This document shows positions 13,961 to 22,582 of a stretch of 32,380 bases of DNA, in pieces. Made by a program: the position numbers and the translations under genes. Origin of the DNA: Candidatus Omnitrophota bacterium (GTDB lineage: Bacteria; Omnitrophota; Gorgyraeia; Gygaellales; Profunditerraquicolaceae). The notes under the pieces were generated by a model. That model made no database searches. It saw only the letters and a program-made list of their open reading frames with translations, and was not told where the DNA came from. The stretch spans positions 1 to 32,380 of the forward strand of contig JAUYEC010000160.1 in assembly GCA_030691585.1 (NCBI GenBank), written 5' to 3'. Positions within the stretch are counted from its first letter, which is position 1, and every line of letters starts with the position of its first letter.

Positions 13961-16477
13961 CTATTCTCTTAGCTTTGTAACATCTTTTGCCGGAATTTGT
14001 TTTCTAGTAGTCATTTCAATACCTTTGCCTCCTTCAACATTTCCACCATAGTCTGCTTTAGTGTTTGAAATATCCAGGTCTACCCTATGAGTAGGATTGT
14101 TTTTCAAGTTGTATTTTTTCTTCGCCTCAGAAGCCGAATCTACGGGAGAATCGGGTGTATAGCAAACATTTTTAGACTCATTTCTTGCATTCATATTAGG
14201 GACTTTGCCAGTACGTCCAATTTCAGCAGCCTCCTTCTCCCCAACATATCTATAACCAATTGTTAGTAATCCATTTGCCCTCATCACGTTCGTGCCCATT
14301 CCGTCTGCATAACTCATCCCTTCAGGCTGGTATTTTAGGCCTGAATAAGAAGGAGATTCAACTGTGCGGGATTGGGGCGCTGCTCGGCTGAATCCCGGCA
14401 GGCGCAAATCAAGGCTTACTTTCGGGGAACTATGGATATAATTTTTGATGCTGTCGACTGTCCACTTAAATATAAGGTAACCGGTAACTAAAGCCGCACT
14501 TGTCATAATCTGGAATTCCAGCTCTTCATGGCCGTTAGGGTCGATATATTTTAGCGGATTATTCAACGTATACGAATATCTATTTAAAGTTTGGGGATTA
14601 TTTAGGTTGGGCTCAACGGTATCCGCCGAGATGAACCTGCCTAATCCGGCTTCATACATCCTCGCGCCGTAGTCATACAGGCCGGTGGAATCATCCAGCT
14701 CCTTGCCGGTGAATTTGCGCTTGATGGTTTTAGGGCCGTCTTCTACCTTGGTTTCGCCATATGGCTTATATTCAAGATATTTAACCTGCTGGGCGGTTTC
14801 ATCGGTAACTACGGATGTTGAGCCGAGGTGGTCGGAGTGGAAGAAGTATTTTTTGCCGTTTTCCTCCATAGCCACACGCTTGCCGTTAAGGTAGATGTAA
14901 ATACGCTCTTTGGGAACATTCTGCACGTTAATGCTGTCTGAATAAGCGGACGACCAATTTCCCGCGGCGTCCTTAAATTTAACATAAACGGTTTTTGCGC
15001 CAAAACCGCTGAAGAGTTTCCAAGATTTGGCGGCAGCGTAATCTTCTACATTTGACCAGTTGGCATTATCATTGGAGAATTCCATTTGAGCGCCGCTATT
15101 CATCCCGCTTCCCGTATCAGCGGCGGAAAGGTTCAAGCTGACATCCCAATTCTCGCTTGAGGCATCGCCGTTATTGATCACAACTGAACCTATCGGAGGG
15201 GCCGTATCTAAAATTATTCCGGAAGAATACACACTCGACCAATTAGCCGTCTTATCCGAGAATTTAACGTAAACTGTCTTCTGCCCGTCGCCGGAAGACA
15301 GCGCCCAAGTCTTAGCGGTATTATAGCTTTCCGGAGAAGACCATGTTTTGTTATCCCCCGAAAAACACATCTTATCCAATCCTGAACCGTTTTCGTCATC
15401 CTGCGCAGACAGACTTAAGTTGACCGACAAAGAGTTGGTATACGCGGCACCGCCGTTATCGATTGCAATTGAGCCCGTAGGTGGGGTTGTATCAGCGGTT
15501 ATCTTTATGCCGTCGGAATAGCCGATTTCCGACCACAGGCCGGCATTATTCCTGGCCTTAACCGCGAAATAATAGGTTTTTCCGGCAACAAGGGCAAGCC
15601 CGGTCTTGATAACTTCAACGGCTGTGCCGGCAGATGTCCATTCAATGATTGTTTCGCCGACAACGGTATCCCGATTGATCCGGTAAAGATACTCGGCAAT
15701 CCCGGATTCAAGATCAGATGAACTCCACTGGGTATGAAGTTGAGTTGTAGAAATTGTAGTTGCCCCATCATCGCTGACCAGAGGCGTGACGGGTGCTGTG
15801 GTATCTAAAATAACCGTATCCGGATAAGCCGCTGACCAGTTTCCCGCCGCATCTTTATATTTGGCATAGATTGTCTTTGCTCCGCTGCCTGAAGATAATG
15901 TCCAGGCCTTAACGGCAGCATATGCTTCAGGATTTGACCAGGTTGCCCCGTCGTTAGAAAAACACATCTGGCTGCCCTGCCCCATACCACTGCCTGAATC
16001 GCTGGCGGAAAGGCTTAGATTCACTGAAGTAGAATTGACATAAACGGCGTCATTATTTATCTTGACCGAACCTGTAGGCGCAGTTGTGTCAGGCGGAGGA
16101 GGAATAATCTTCTCGCCGTATAATTTGGTTTCATAAATAATCGGGTATGTTTTTGCGGCCTTGTTGATATAAATACGGACATAACGGTATGAGCCGCTTA
16201 GGGCATGCTCCTTGGCCGTGCCGCCTGCTGAAGAAAGGTTATTTTGCAGGTTAACCCAGGTGCTGTTATCAAGTGAACCCTGGATAGTATAGTTAGTGCT
16301 GCCGTAGGTGGAATCCCAGAGGATGGTGATCTTGGATAAAGGACAAGTTTTTCCCAAGTCCAGGGACAACCACCAGGAGGTAACCGCAGGTACTGGCGGG
16401 GGCTTGGGCTTAGGGGCCATGCCCAGAGAAAAGAAAGCCGCTAAAATCAGAACCGGTGCTAATCTAGGCCTTATCAT
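13961..16477 (-). CDS. Discoidin/Ig-like surface protein ending in an Rhs core and ART-like toxin tail
   Basis: An 838-residue exported protein (numbering from the ATG at 16477). Order: signal peptide (1-20, LAPVLILAAFFSLGM), discoidin/F5-8C-like domain (about 33-123), four Ig/FN3-like repeats with TTAPTGSV and AAGNWSSAYSD motifs (about 130-520), Rhs core (DHLGSTS 549 to YIDPNGHEE 651) and a C-terminal domain of about 180 residues. The tail has YRYVGEKEAAEIGRTGK, NVCYTPDSP and KGIEMTTRKQIPAKDV. This pattern (Arg743, Tyr773, Glu821) suggests an ADP-ribosyltransferase-like toxin, though I cannot confirm it. The usual YD-repeat shell is replaced by adhesion-like repeats. An in-frame TTG at 16483 is a less likely start. 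A structured leader with a promoter lies upstream. Confidence 0.8.
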   Translation of the reverse strand: MIRPRLAPVLILAAFFSLGMAPKPKPPPVPAVTSWWLSLDLGKTCPLSKITILWDSTYGSTNYTIQGSLDNSTWVNLQNNLSSAGGTAKEHALSGSYRYVRIYINKAAKTYPIIYETKLYGEKIIPPPPDTTAPTGSVKINNDAVYVNSTSVNLSLSASDSGSGMGQGSQMCFSNDGATWSNPEAYAAVKAWTLSSGSGAKTIYAKYKDAAGNWSAAYPDTVILDTTAPVTPLVSDDGATTISTTQLHTQWSSSDLESGIAEYLYRINRDTVVGETIIEWTSAGTAVEVIKTGLALVAGKTYYFAVKARNNAGLWSEIGYSDGIKITADTTPPTGSIAIDNGGAAYTNSLSVNLSLSAQDDENGSGLDKMCFSGDNKTWSSPESYNTAKTWALSSGDGQKTVYVKFSDKTANWSSVYSSGIILDTAPPIGSVVINNGDASSENWDVSLNLSAADTGSGMNSGAQMEFSNDNANWSNVEDYAAAKSWKLFSGFGAKTVYVKFKDAAGNWSSAYSDSINVQNVPKERIYIYLNGKRVAMEENGKKYFFHSDHLGSTSVVTDETAQQVKYLEYKPYGETKVEDGPKTIKRKFTGKELDDSTGLYDYGARMYEAGLGRFISADTVEPNLNNPQTLNRYSYTLNNPLKYIDPNGHEELEFQIMTSAALVTGYLIFKWTVDSIKNYIHSSPKVSLDLRLPGFSRAAPQSRTVESPSYSGLKYQPEGMSYADGMGTNVMRANGLLTIGYRYVGEKEAAEIGRTGKVPNMNARNESKNVCYTPDSPVDSASEAKKKYNLKNNPTHRVDLDISNTKADYGGNVEGGKGIEMTTRKQIPAKDVTKLRE

Positions 16478-16501
16478 AATCAATTCAAACCACGAAGAGA
16501 C

Positions 16502-16530
16502 AAAAAAAGAGGGTCATTAAACTGACCCCC
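16502..16530 (-). terminator. Terminator-like hairpin before the discoidin-Rhs gene
   Basis: On the minus strand GGGTCA GTTTAA TGACCC is followed by CTCTTTTTTTG. It lies 25 bases before the ATG at 16477. It could stop read-through from the upstream secretion operon, or act as an attenuator in the leader of this gene. Confidence 0.65.
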
Positions 16531-16539
16531 GTTACCTTG

Positions 16540-16634
16540 CGCATCTTATTTTTCCCCGATGCGGGCATAAAACCCTCCAAACCTTATGCCGTCTTTAACA
16601 ACGAAAGTGTAGCACATAAAGTGAACTATGACAA
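16540..16634 (-). promoter_or_regulatory. Promoter and two-hairpin structured leader upstream of the discoidin-Rhs gene
   Basis: The minus-strand -35 TTGTCA (16629-16634), 17-base spacer and -10 TACACT (16606-16611) precede two abutting perfect hairpins: GGCATAA/TTATGCC (16564-16590, loop GGTTTGGAGGGTT) and CGCATC/GATGCG (16540-16563). The linker CAAGGTAAC then leads to the terminator hairpin at 16502-16530. The layout resembles a riboswitch or attenuator, but no known class is recognised. The rest of the 16484-16932 gap holds only this region and the palindrome at 16784-16876. Confidence 0.5.
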
Positions 16635-16783
16635 ATTTATTTTTCACGAGGAATGCGTATCAAAAGGGATGCTCACTAAAGCCCTATCCTATCACGGTAA
16701 TCCTGGTCGCCCTGAGCGGCCCGGCGTCAAGAGGATCATTGGCTCCTCGCAGCCGGTCAGTAAACGAAGGGCATCCCCGGGCA

Positions 16784-16876
16784 GTCATTGCGAGGAGCCG
16801 AAGGCGACGAAGCAATCTCAAAAATGGGATTGCTTCGCTCCTGCTTCGGCTTCGCCTCGCAGCCGCTCGCAATGAC
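16784..16876. repeat. Palindromic repeat (GTCATTGCGAG family), copy 2
   Basis: Imperfect palindrome of about 93 bases, opening GTCATTGCGAGGAGC and closing GCCGCTCGCAATGAC, with inner GAAGCAATC/GATTGCTTC arms. It is related to the copy inside ruvC at 1181-1260. Here it lies 56 bases beyond the gspM stop and could also slow transcription from the secretion operon. Confidence 0.85.
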
Positions 16877-16932
16877 GAACCGGTGATTTCCCCTGTTGAC
16901 TGACGCATTACGACTACACACTGTAAATCTAA

Positions 16933-17475
16933 TTAAATGGAAATTTTAGTGATCTGGACAGAGGCTTTGACAATGGAAGCGTCTTTGTTCTTTAAATTAA
17001 GGCGTAATTTTTGCGCGCGCAATAATTGAGTAGAGGCATTCAATTGATAAAGAAAACTCTCCAAAGCATCCATCGTGCCCTCGGCTTCTACGTCTATCGA
17101 ATACTGAATATAGAAATCAACATTTTGAGCCGGCCGGGGTTTCATATCAACCAAAGATACGCCTGTTTTTTTTGCCAGGTTTTCGATTTCGCTGAGCATC
17201 GCCGCCGTTTTCTCTTCATCGGAACCCGTATTTTTCAGGTACTGCGCATATTTTTTGCGCTCACCCGCGACAAGCTCTTTCTGGCTTACATTGCGTAACC
17301 CCGTAGCCAGTTGTTTTTCGCCGATTTTGATTTCCCGGTTTATTTGCCCGATCCGGTCGTTGATAGGGGCCAGGATCGCCCTATCCAGAATAACCAAAAA
17401 AACAAAAACCACGGCAATGAATAAACCCGTTCTTTCTTTGCCTGAAAGCTTTTCCAGCATCATTTTATGATCCAT
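16933..17475 (-). CDS. gspM: GspM/PilO-like inner-membrane assembly protein
   Basis: A 180-residue bitopic protein: short cytoplasmic start, one membrane helix (residues 17-36, GLFIAVVFVFLVILDRAIL), a coiled-coil region and a ferredoxin-like periplasmic domain (YIQYSIDVEAEGTMDALESF onward). This is the PilO/GspM layout of the inner-membrane platform, which pairs with GspL to link the cytoplasmic ATPase to the periplasm. It is the last gene of the secretion run and overlaps the gspL stop by one base (TAATG). Sequence conservation in this family is low, so the call rests on topology, length and position. Confidence 0.82.
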   Translation of the reverse strand: MDHKMMLEKLSGKERTGLFIAVVFVFLVILDRAILAPINDRIGQINREIKIGEKQLATGLRNVSQKELVAGERKKYAQYLKNTGSDEEKTAAMLSEIENLAKKTGVSLVDMKPRPAQNVDFYIQYSIDVEAEGTMDALESFLYQLNASTQLLRAQKLRLNLKNKDASIVKASVQITKISI

Positions 17476-18935
17476 TATCGGCCGCGCGGCCCTTCATAGG
17501 CCGCGATAATTTCAAAATCCACAAACTCATTATCATCCTCTTTTTTTGTCGTCGCGTAAGTATTTTTCACGCTTTCAAAATACGGCGATTTTTCCAACGC
17601 CGTGACAAATTTAAATATGTCCGACATCGCCTGGGCCCGCCCTTTCAATATGACCTGCTTTCTCCTTTCGATGTCTATACCCGTTAAATACACTTCTTTC
17701 GGGATCAACTTATACGCTTCATTAAGCAGGTTTATGGAATCTCCCCTGGCGTCCAGGCGATCCCGCAGTAAGTTTACCGTCAAACGCATTCTGTCGGTTT
17801 CATCGGAATCATTTTTTATCAACGCGACCCTTTGCTTTATCCCGGTCATATAAACATTCTTGTGATAGATATTTACCAGCATCAAAGCCGAAAGCGCCAT
17901 AATGATGGCGCTGGATAATATACCCATCATAGTCAGGTTCCTGCGTTTGGCATCCATCATTTTCTGGATACGCTTTTCGTTAGGCAGGAGGCTGAATACC
18001 AGCTTCCGGCGGCTTAACAAAATACCAAAAATAGGGGAAAATGAAATATACTTATTATCTTCATTTAAAAACGCCGTATTGGTCTCCATCTTGGCGTCCT
18101 TAACGGCATCTATGACTTCACAAGGCATATCCAGTTGCGCGCTCAAAATGACATCCAGATCTTTTATATTTTTAGCCGCTCCGGACAAAAACATCTTAAC
18201 CGCCTTGACAGCCCCTTTTTCTTCATAAAAGGCGTTTATGGAATGTTTTAATTCGTCGGTAAATTTATTAATGTAATTATCCTTTTCTTCTATGAGATGG
18301 TTTGCGCCGATAAGTATATTTTTTGACGATACCGGATCCCCCTTATGCGTAATGATAAAATCGGAATAGTTGGAATCTATGTCCACCAAAATAACCGCCT
18401 CTGAATCCTGTAATTTCAGCTTTTGAAGATAAAAACTATTGAACCAGCGGTAAACCCCTTCCGAGCTCAAAGCGACTTCTTCGATTTCAATAGAAGCTTT
18501 TGACAAAACCTCCATTCGTGCGTCGATGAGGTTGCGCGTGGCGATGACCAGCATTACGCTTGTGTAGCCTTCTTTCCGGCGGCCGATTATTTTGTAGCTA
18601 TAGACGATCTCGTCCTTTGAATACGGGGTTTGTTTGCCAATCTGTAAATTGATTATTTCGCTTATCTCCACCGGATCGATGGAAGGCAGCTCCAGGGTCC
18701 TGACGGTAACGAGTTGGCGCGGAAGACAGACAATCACGCACTGTTTGTCAAATTTCATCTCCCTGAAAACCTTTGATATCTTATCAAAAATAGAATCATT
18801 GATCTGGGATATCTTAAAAAAAACGGCCTTGGTAATGGAGACGGCGCCGGCGCACACCTTGCCTTCGGCTATTTTTAACCAGTCGTTGCCGATTTCAACG
18901 ACGACAACAGGCTTATTTTTGTTTAAAAACATCAT
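17475..18935 (-). CDS. gspL: GspL-like protein: PilM actin-like domain fused to PilN
   Basis: A protein of about 486 residues. Residues 1-330 form a PilM/GspL actin-like cytoplasmic domain (VVVVEIGNDWLKIAEGK, VRTLELPSIDPVEISEIINL with the peptide QIGKQTPYSKDEIVY, and VDIDSNYSDFII). A membrane helix follows near 340-360 (MGILSSAIIMALSALMLV), then a PilN-like periplasmic domain (LIPKEVYLTGIDIERRKQVI). It recruits the GspE ATPase to the membrane and contacts GspM. I chose the ATG at 18935, which overlaps the gspK stop as ATGA and has GGAG at 6 bases. The in-frame TTG at 18947 is less suitable. This fused layout looks intermediate between type IV pilus and T2SS platforms. Confidence 0.87.
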   Translation of the reverse strand: MMFLNKNKPVVVVEIGNDWLKIAEGKVCAGAVSITKAVFFKISQINDSIFDKISKVFREMKFDKQCVIVCLPRQLVTVRTLELPSIDPVEISEIINLQIGKQTPYSKDEIVYSYKIIGRRKEGYTSVMLVIATRNLIDARMEVLSKASIEIEEVALSSEGVYRWFNSFYLQKLKLQDSEAVILVDIDSNYSDFIITHKGDPVSSKNILIGANHLIEEKDNYINKFTDELKHSINAFYEEKGAVKAVKMFLSGAAKNIKDLDVILSAQLDMPCEVIDAVKDAKMETNTAFLNEDNKYISFSPIFGILLSRRKLVFSLLPNEKRIQKMMDAKRRNLTMMGILSSAIIMALSALMLVNIYHKNVYMTGIKQRVALIKNDSDETDRMRLTVNLLRDRLDARGDSINLLNEAYKLIPKEVYLTGIDIERRKQVILKGRAQAMSDIFKFVTALEKSPYFESVKNTYATTKKEDDNEFVDFEIIAAYEGPRGR

Positions 18936-19912
18936 CCCTGTCTCCAAAACTTTATGGCCTTATCACGGTTAAAAACAAAATCTATGCGGACGGAATCCCG
19001 CGTATTTCTGCCGACCGACTCACCTCTGAAATTATCCGAACGCACGCATAATAACCCGGAAGCTGCAATATTAGCCAATTGGCTTGATTCATCCTGCGTT
19101 AAATTTTGGCTCGCACGCAGATCGTCTGTTATGTTGTCAACGGACAAAAAGACATTATCATCGTCGGTGCCTTCTATGCCGTCATTGCCGTTACGGGAAC
19201 CAATGACCTTCCCGGCTAAATTACCTTTTACCCCCAAACTTTCCAAGACTAATACATCCGCCGTATTTATGTTAACAGCGCCATTTCCATATACAGTAAT
19301 CCTGTTTTTTATCATATTAAAAATAGCGGGGGTCATTCCCTTGACCATTAGGATTTCTTCCAATAGTTCAAAATCATTGTTTTTGCAGGGATATGCGGGG
19401 TTTAAGGTTTGATAATAACCGCTTTTTGCCCCATTTTTCCGGGCTTGGTCGCCCTTTTCCCTCCAGTCCATAATACAAGCGGCGATCTCCCCTGCCTGGA
19501 GAGGAGACAGACCGGCCGCCGTTTCAAAAAATCTCTCCAGGACATCGTAAGAGGCTTTATTGATATTGATCTTTCTCTCTTCGTCTACGAGCGTATAATA
19601 GAATTCCCCATCGGGCATTGCCGCTTTAGTGAAATCGTTTTTCCCGCTTGGTAAAAATTCTTTTAAGGTATCGTACTTAGGCGGCGCGTTACGGGTTATT
19701 TCCGTGATTGATTTTTTTACGCCGGATTGAGCCAAATAATATACCCCGACTCTATCCTTAAGCCTCCGCGCCAGCTCAATCTGGGGGCGAACGTAGGCGG
19801 CTACAGCCATAGCCAGGCCGCTTAAGAAAAACAACGACCATAACGCAACAATAAGAATACTTCCTGACCGGCTAGCCCGAAACCGGTATAAATACCGTTC
19901 TTTCCAGCTCAA
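18932..19912 (-). CDS. gspK: GspK, minor pseudopilin (tip) protein
   Basis: A 326-residue large minor pseudopilin, which caps the pseudopilus with GspI and GspJ. A short basic leader (ending SRSG) is followed by the transmembrane start SILIVALWSLFFLSGLAMAV. The +5 Glu found in other pseudopilins is absent, as is normal for GspK. The globular part shows the family signatures VDEERKININKASYDVLERF, ACIMDWREKGD and GAVNINTADVLVLESLG, plus the acidic GNDGIEGTDDDN loop. The start is TTG at 19912, with AAGGAG 9 bases before it; no ATG gives a proper leader. It overlaps gspJ by 41 bases and gspL by 4. Confidence 0.92.
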   Translation of the reverse strand: MSWKERYLYRFRASRSGSILIVALWSLFFLSGLAMAVAAYVRPQIELARRLKDRVGVYYLAQSGVKKSITEITRNAPPKYDTLKEFLPSGKNDFTKAAMPDGEFYYTLVDEERKININKASYDVLERFFETAAGLSPLQAGEIAACIMDWREKGDQARKNGAKSGYYQTLNPAYPCKNNDFELLEEILMVKGMTPAIFNMIKNRITVYGNGAVNINTADVLVLESLGVKGNLAGKVIGSRNGNDGIEGTDDDNVFLSVDNITDDLRASQNLTQDESSQLANIAASGLLCVRSDNFRGESVGRNTRDSVRIDFVFNRDKAIKFWRQG

Positions 19913-20498
19913 GATCTTTATCTCCTTCTCTAAAAACGACCCTAATCTTCACTGCCCTGGGTATGCCGTCGCCGCCGCTCCAGGAATCCCTCCAATCATA
20001 TCTATGTGAATCGGGACTAAAATAACAATAACTAAAAACAACATCTTTTAGGGCCGCCGCCGTCCGGGATTTGATTCCGTCCGGTTTGTTTTCCAGCAGA
20101 GCGTAAGAATACGGCTGCTCCGCCCGGATCAATGCGCCGCCGTCATTGGCGTTAAAAAAATATGATATCCTTCCTATACCTATACAAAAATTTTCGTTCA
20201 GGAAACCGGCGAATGATATTTTCTTTTTATCACCGGCAAAATCAATACCGGTGAAACGAAAAGTGTTGCTTAAATCCCTTTCTATTTTTTCAAGAGAGAT
20301 CAAAATACCCGGCCGGGAAGTGTTGAAATCTTTTACTTTACTATAAGCCTTTAGCCCGGCCGCAAAAGAAAAAATTATTGCCAGGCCCACAATACCGGCG
20401 ATAGAAGCGGCAATCATAAGCTCTATAAGAGTAAACGCGGCGCGCCCGGCCCGCTCCGGGCGGACCGCGCTCCGCCTGAAACACGATACTGATCGCAT
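19872..20498 (-). CDS. gspJ: GspJ, minor pseudopilin
   Basis: A minor pseudopilin of about 208 residues. The leader ends AGRAA and the processed start would be FTLIELMIAASIAGIVGLAI with Glu at +5. The -1 residue is Ala instead of the usual Gly. The globular domain contains LEKIERDLSNTFRF and the late GDGIPRAVKIRVVFREGD, typical of GspJ. An ATG at 20525 would lengthen the leader and overlap gspI. I prefer 20498 because it gives a normal leader and has AGGA upstream, but the choice is uncertain. It sits between gspI and gspK in standard order. Confidence 0.87.
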   Translation of the reverse strand: MRSVSCFRRSAVRPERAGRAAFTLIELMIAASIAGIVGLAIIFSFAAGLKAYSKVKDFNTSRPGILISLEKIERDLSNTFRFTGIDFAGDKKKISFAGFLNENFCIGIGRISYFFNANDGGALIRAEQPYSYALLENKPDGIKSRTAAALKDVVFSYCYFSPDSHRYDWRDSWSGGDGIPRAVKIRVVFREGDKDLELERTVFIPVSG

Positions 20499-20505
20499 GA
20501 CGAAA

Positions 20506-20922
20506 TCATTTCCTATTTTCAACATAGCTTACCAGACTGAATTCCCTCACCGGATAGGCCAATTCATTAAAAACCGTGACTTTAGCGGTATTTAACCCCG
20601 CGGTCCCGGAAGCGTCTATCTCCAATTCCCAATTAAAAGCATTATGACCGTCCGGGAATTTCCCCTGCGACTTGCCTTGCGGCAAGCCGCCGTTTTCTAT
20701 TTCTTCCTGTTTTACGGCGATCATCTTTTCTCCGGCCAGGGATACCGCGTCTATGTAATCTCCGGACGCGCGCAGGGCGTCAAGAGAAACAATATAAGCC
20801 CGGATAACGCCGGTCAGCCCAACGGCAAGAACGATTACCGTCAGCATCACTTCTATCATAGTCAGGCCATGTTCAAGATACGGGAAGCCTCCCCGGATAT
20901 TATTCCCAGTTCTTGACGTCAT
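20506..20922 (-). CDS. gspI: GspI-like minor pseudopilin
   Basis: A protein of about 138 residues with a prepilin leader ending EHG and mature start LTMIEVMLTVIVLAVGLTGV (Gly -1, Glu +5). The rest (SLAGEKMIAVKQEEIENGGL, FNWELEIDASG, VREFSLVSYVENRK) has the short two-layer layout of GspI. The ATG at 20922 is chosen because GGAAGG lies about 8 bases upstream; it overlaps gspG by 23 bases. Upstream in-frame codons would put a long unrelated extension over gspG. No gspH-like gene is present between gspG and gspI. Confidence 0.8.
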   Translation of the reverse strand: MTSRTGNNIRGGFPYLEHGLTMIEVMLTVIVLAVGLTGVIRAYIVSLDALRASGDYIDAVSLAGEKMIAVKQEEIENGGLPQGKSQGKFPDGHNAFNWELEIDASGTAGLNTAKVTVFNELAYPVREFSLVSYVENRK

Positions 20923-21331
20923 CGGCCGTGCCTTCCACGCCATCCTTACCCAATGAATACAAGTCATAGGTTGAAGGATTATGCTCACCGGGGCATTTAT
21001 ACTGGTAAGGGTTCTTCCAGGGATCAATAGATTTTTTTTCCAGATAAGGCCCCTTCCAATTCAAGGGCACGGGACTGGATGATGATTTTATAAGAAGCGC
21101 GGCCAGGCCTTGTTCTGTAGCCGGATAATTCCCATTGTCCAAATCATACAATTTCAATGCCATCGCTATGTTGGAACTGATATCTGCCTGGGCTATGGCA
21201 ATCTTAGCTTCCTCCGAGCGGCCGCTTAACCGCGGCAAAACCATCGCCGCCAAAGCGGCAATAATTATAACCACGATCATAAGTTCGATGAGCGTAAAAG
21301 CGGGCGGCCGACGAATTCTAATATTATTCAT
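20900..21331 (-). CDS. gspG: GspG, major pseudopilin
   Basis: The 143-residue main subunit of the T2SS pseudopilus. The leader is MNNIRIRRPPA (Ala at -1), and the mature N-terminus FTLIELMIVVIIIAALAAMV is the polymerisation helix. The globular part has the family peptides NGNYPATEQGLAAL, NWKGPYLEKKSIDPWKNPYQ and the C-terminal calcium loop GKDGVEGTADDVKNW. The ATG at 21331 has a strong GGAGGA ribosome site. It lies 17 bases after gspF. Confidence 0.95.
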   Translation of the reverse strand: MNNIRIRRPPAFTLIELMIVVIIIAALAAMVLPRLSGRSEEAKIAIAQADISSNIAMALKLYDLDNGNYPATEQGLAALLIKSSSSPVPLNWKGPYLEKKSIDPWKNPYQYKCPGEHNPSTYDLYSLGKDGVEGTADDVKNWE

Positions 21332-21348
21332 AGCTGTTCCTCCGGTAA

Positions 21349-22581
21349 TTAACGCACTACAGTCCCTATACTGAAAATCGGCAGTAACATCGCAAAAACA
21401 ATAAAACCGACTATCCCCCCTATGATCAATATGAGCGCCGGTTCAAGGAGCGCCGCCGCGATTTTCATTGCCTGTTCTACTTCGCCCTCATAAATTTCGG
21501 ATATGTCCCTGAGCGCGCCTTCAAGTTTGCCGCCTTCTTCGCCGACCGATATCATATTTACCGCGAAAGCCGGGAACACATCCGTATTTTTTAAACTGTC
21601 GCTCAAGGTGCAGCCTTGCTTGATTATCTTGATCCGCGCCTCTTTCAAATACTCCCTAAAAACATCGCTGTCCAAGACGCCCGCGGCCAATTCAAGGCCG
21701 TCACAGACAGGAATCCCGTTTTTTATCAATAGGCTTAATGTCCGGGCAAACTTGGCGACCTCGGCATATTTAATGAACCCTTTTATAAAGGGGGCGTGTA
21801 GTTTGACCAAATCAATAAAAAATTTCTTTTTGGTTCCCCGTTCCACCCTGCCGAACACCGCAAGCGCTAAAACCAGAATTATTAAAAACCAATACCAATA
21901 AGCCGCCATAAATCCGCTTATCCCGATCAATATCCTTGTGCATAGAGGCAGGGCCTGATGCGCGTTCTCAAAAAAACCCGTAAACTTAGGCAAGAAGAAG
22001 GTAAGCATAATAAAAATTGTCGCTATCCCCACTACAATCATCAATAAAGGATATGCCAGGGCCGCGGCAATCTTTTGCCTGATTTCCCGCTCCTTTTTGC
22101 GGTATTCCGCCAGGCTGGACAAAGCTTCGCCTAATGCCCCGCTTTTTTCTCCTGCCAGGACCATATTTATATATAAATTGTTAAAATTTCGCGGGTATTC
22201 GGCTATCGCGCCGGAAAATGTCCCGCCTTCGCTCACCCGCTTTTCCAGGGAACCGGCTAATTTACTTAACGCGCCGGTCTCGGCCTGACGGGAAATCAAT
22301 AATAAAGCGTTCAATATCGGCACACCCGACCTCAACAAACTTGCCAACTGCCGGGTAAATATGTCTATATCCTGCGTCTTTACCCTGATGTATTCAAGAT
22401 TGGCTTTTGATCCTTGGGCCTGGCGCCTACCGTCGTCTTTCTTTTGTCTTTCCTCAACCCTGACGGCGAGCAACCCCATCGCGGAAAGTTTATCAATAGC
22501 ATCATCCTGGGAATCAGCGTCTATTTGCCCGTTTATTATTTCCGCGGGACCCTTCTTTGCCTTATAAACGTATATGGCCAT
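21349..22581 (-). CDS. gspF: GspF, inner-membrane platform protein
   Basis: A 410-residue polytopic protein with two T2SSF domains. It starts MAIYVYKAKKGPAEIINGQI, then FTRQLASLLRSGVPILNALL and later FARTLSLLIKNGIPVCDGLE, each followed by a four-helix bundle. Membrane segments lie near residues 173-195, 220-242 and at the C-terminus (LILIIGGIVGFIVFAMLLPI). It is the membrane rotor/platform contacted by GspE during pseudopilus assembly. Length and order are standard. It starts one base after the gspE stop. Confidence 0.95.
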   Translation of the reverse strand: MAIYVYKAKKGPAEIINGQIDADSQDDAIDKLSAMGLLAVRVEERQKKDDGRRQAQGSKANLEYIRVKTQDIDIFTRQLASLLRSGVPILNALLLISRQAETGALSKLAGSLEKRVSEGGTFSGAIAEYPRNFNNLYINMVLAGEKSGALGEALSSLAEYRKKEREIRQKIAAALAYPLLMIVVGIATIFIMLTFFLPKFTGFFENAHQALPLCTRILIGISGFMAAYWYWFLIILVLALAVFGRVERGTKKKFFIDLVKLHAPFIKGFIKYAEVAKFARTLSLLIKNGIPVCDGLELAAGVLDSDVFREYLKEARIKIIKQGCTLSDSLKNTDVFPAFAVNMISVGEEGGKLEGALRDISEIYEGEVEQAMKIAAALLEPALILIIGGIVGFIVFAMLLPIFSIGTVVR

Positions 22582-22582
22582 T

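Noticed and set aside
4785..16500. Second attachment site marking the far end of the integrated element
   Set aside because: I found no second copy of the tRNA-Ile2 5' half or 3' half to the right of the integrase, so the element's boundary is not called.
16540..16634. Cyclic-di-GMP (GEMM) riboswitch
   Set aside because: Two hairpins and a GGTAAC linker are suggestive, but the conserved GEMM core sequences are not present.
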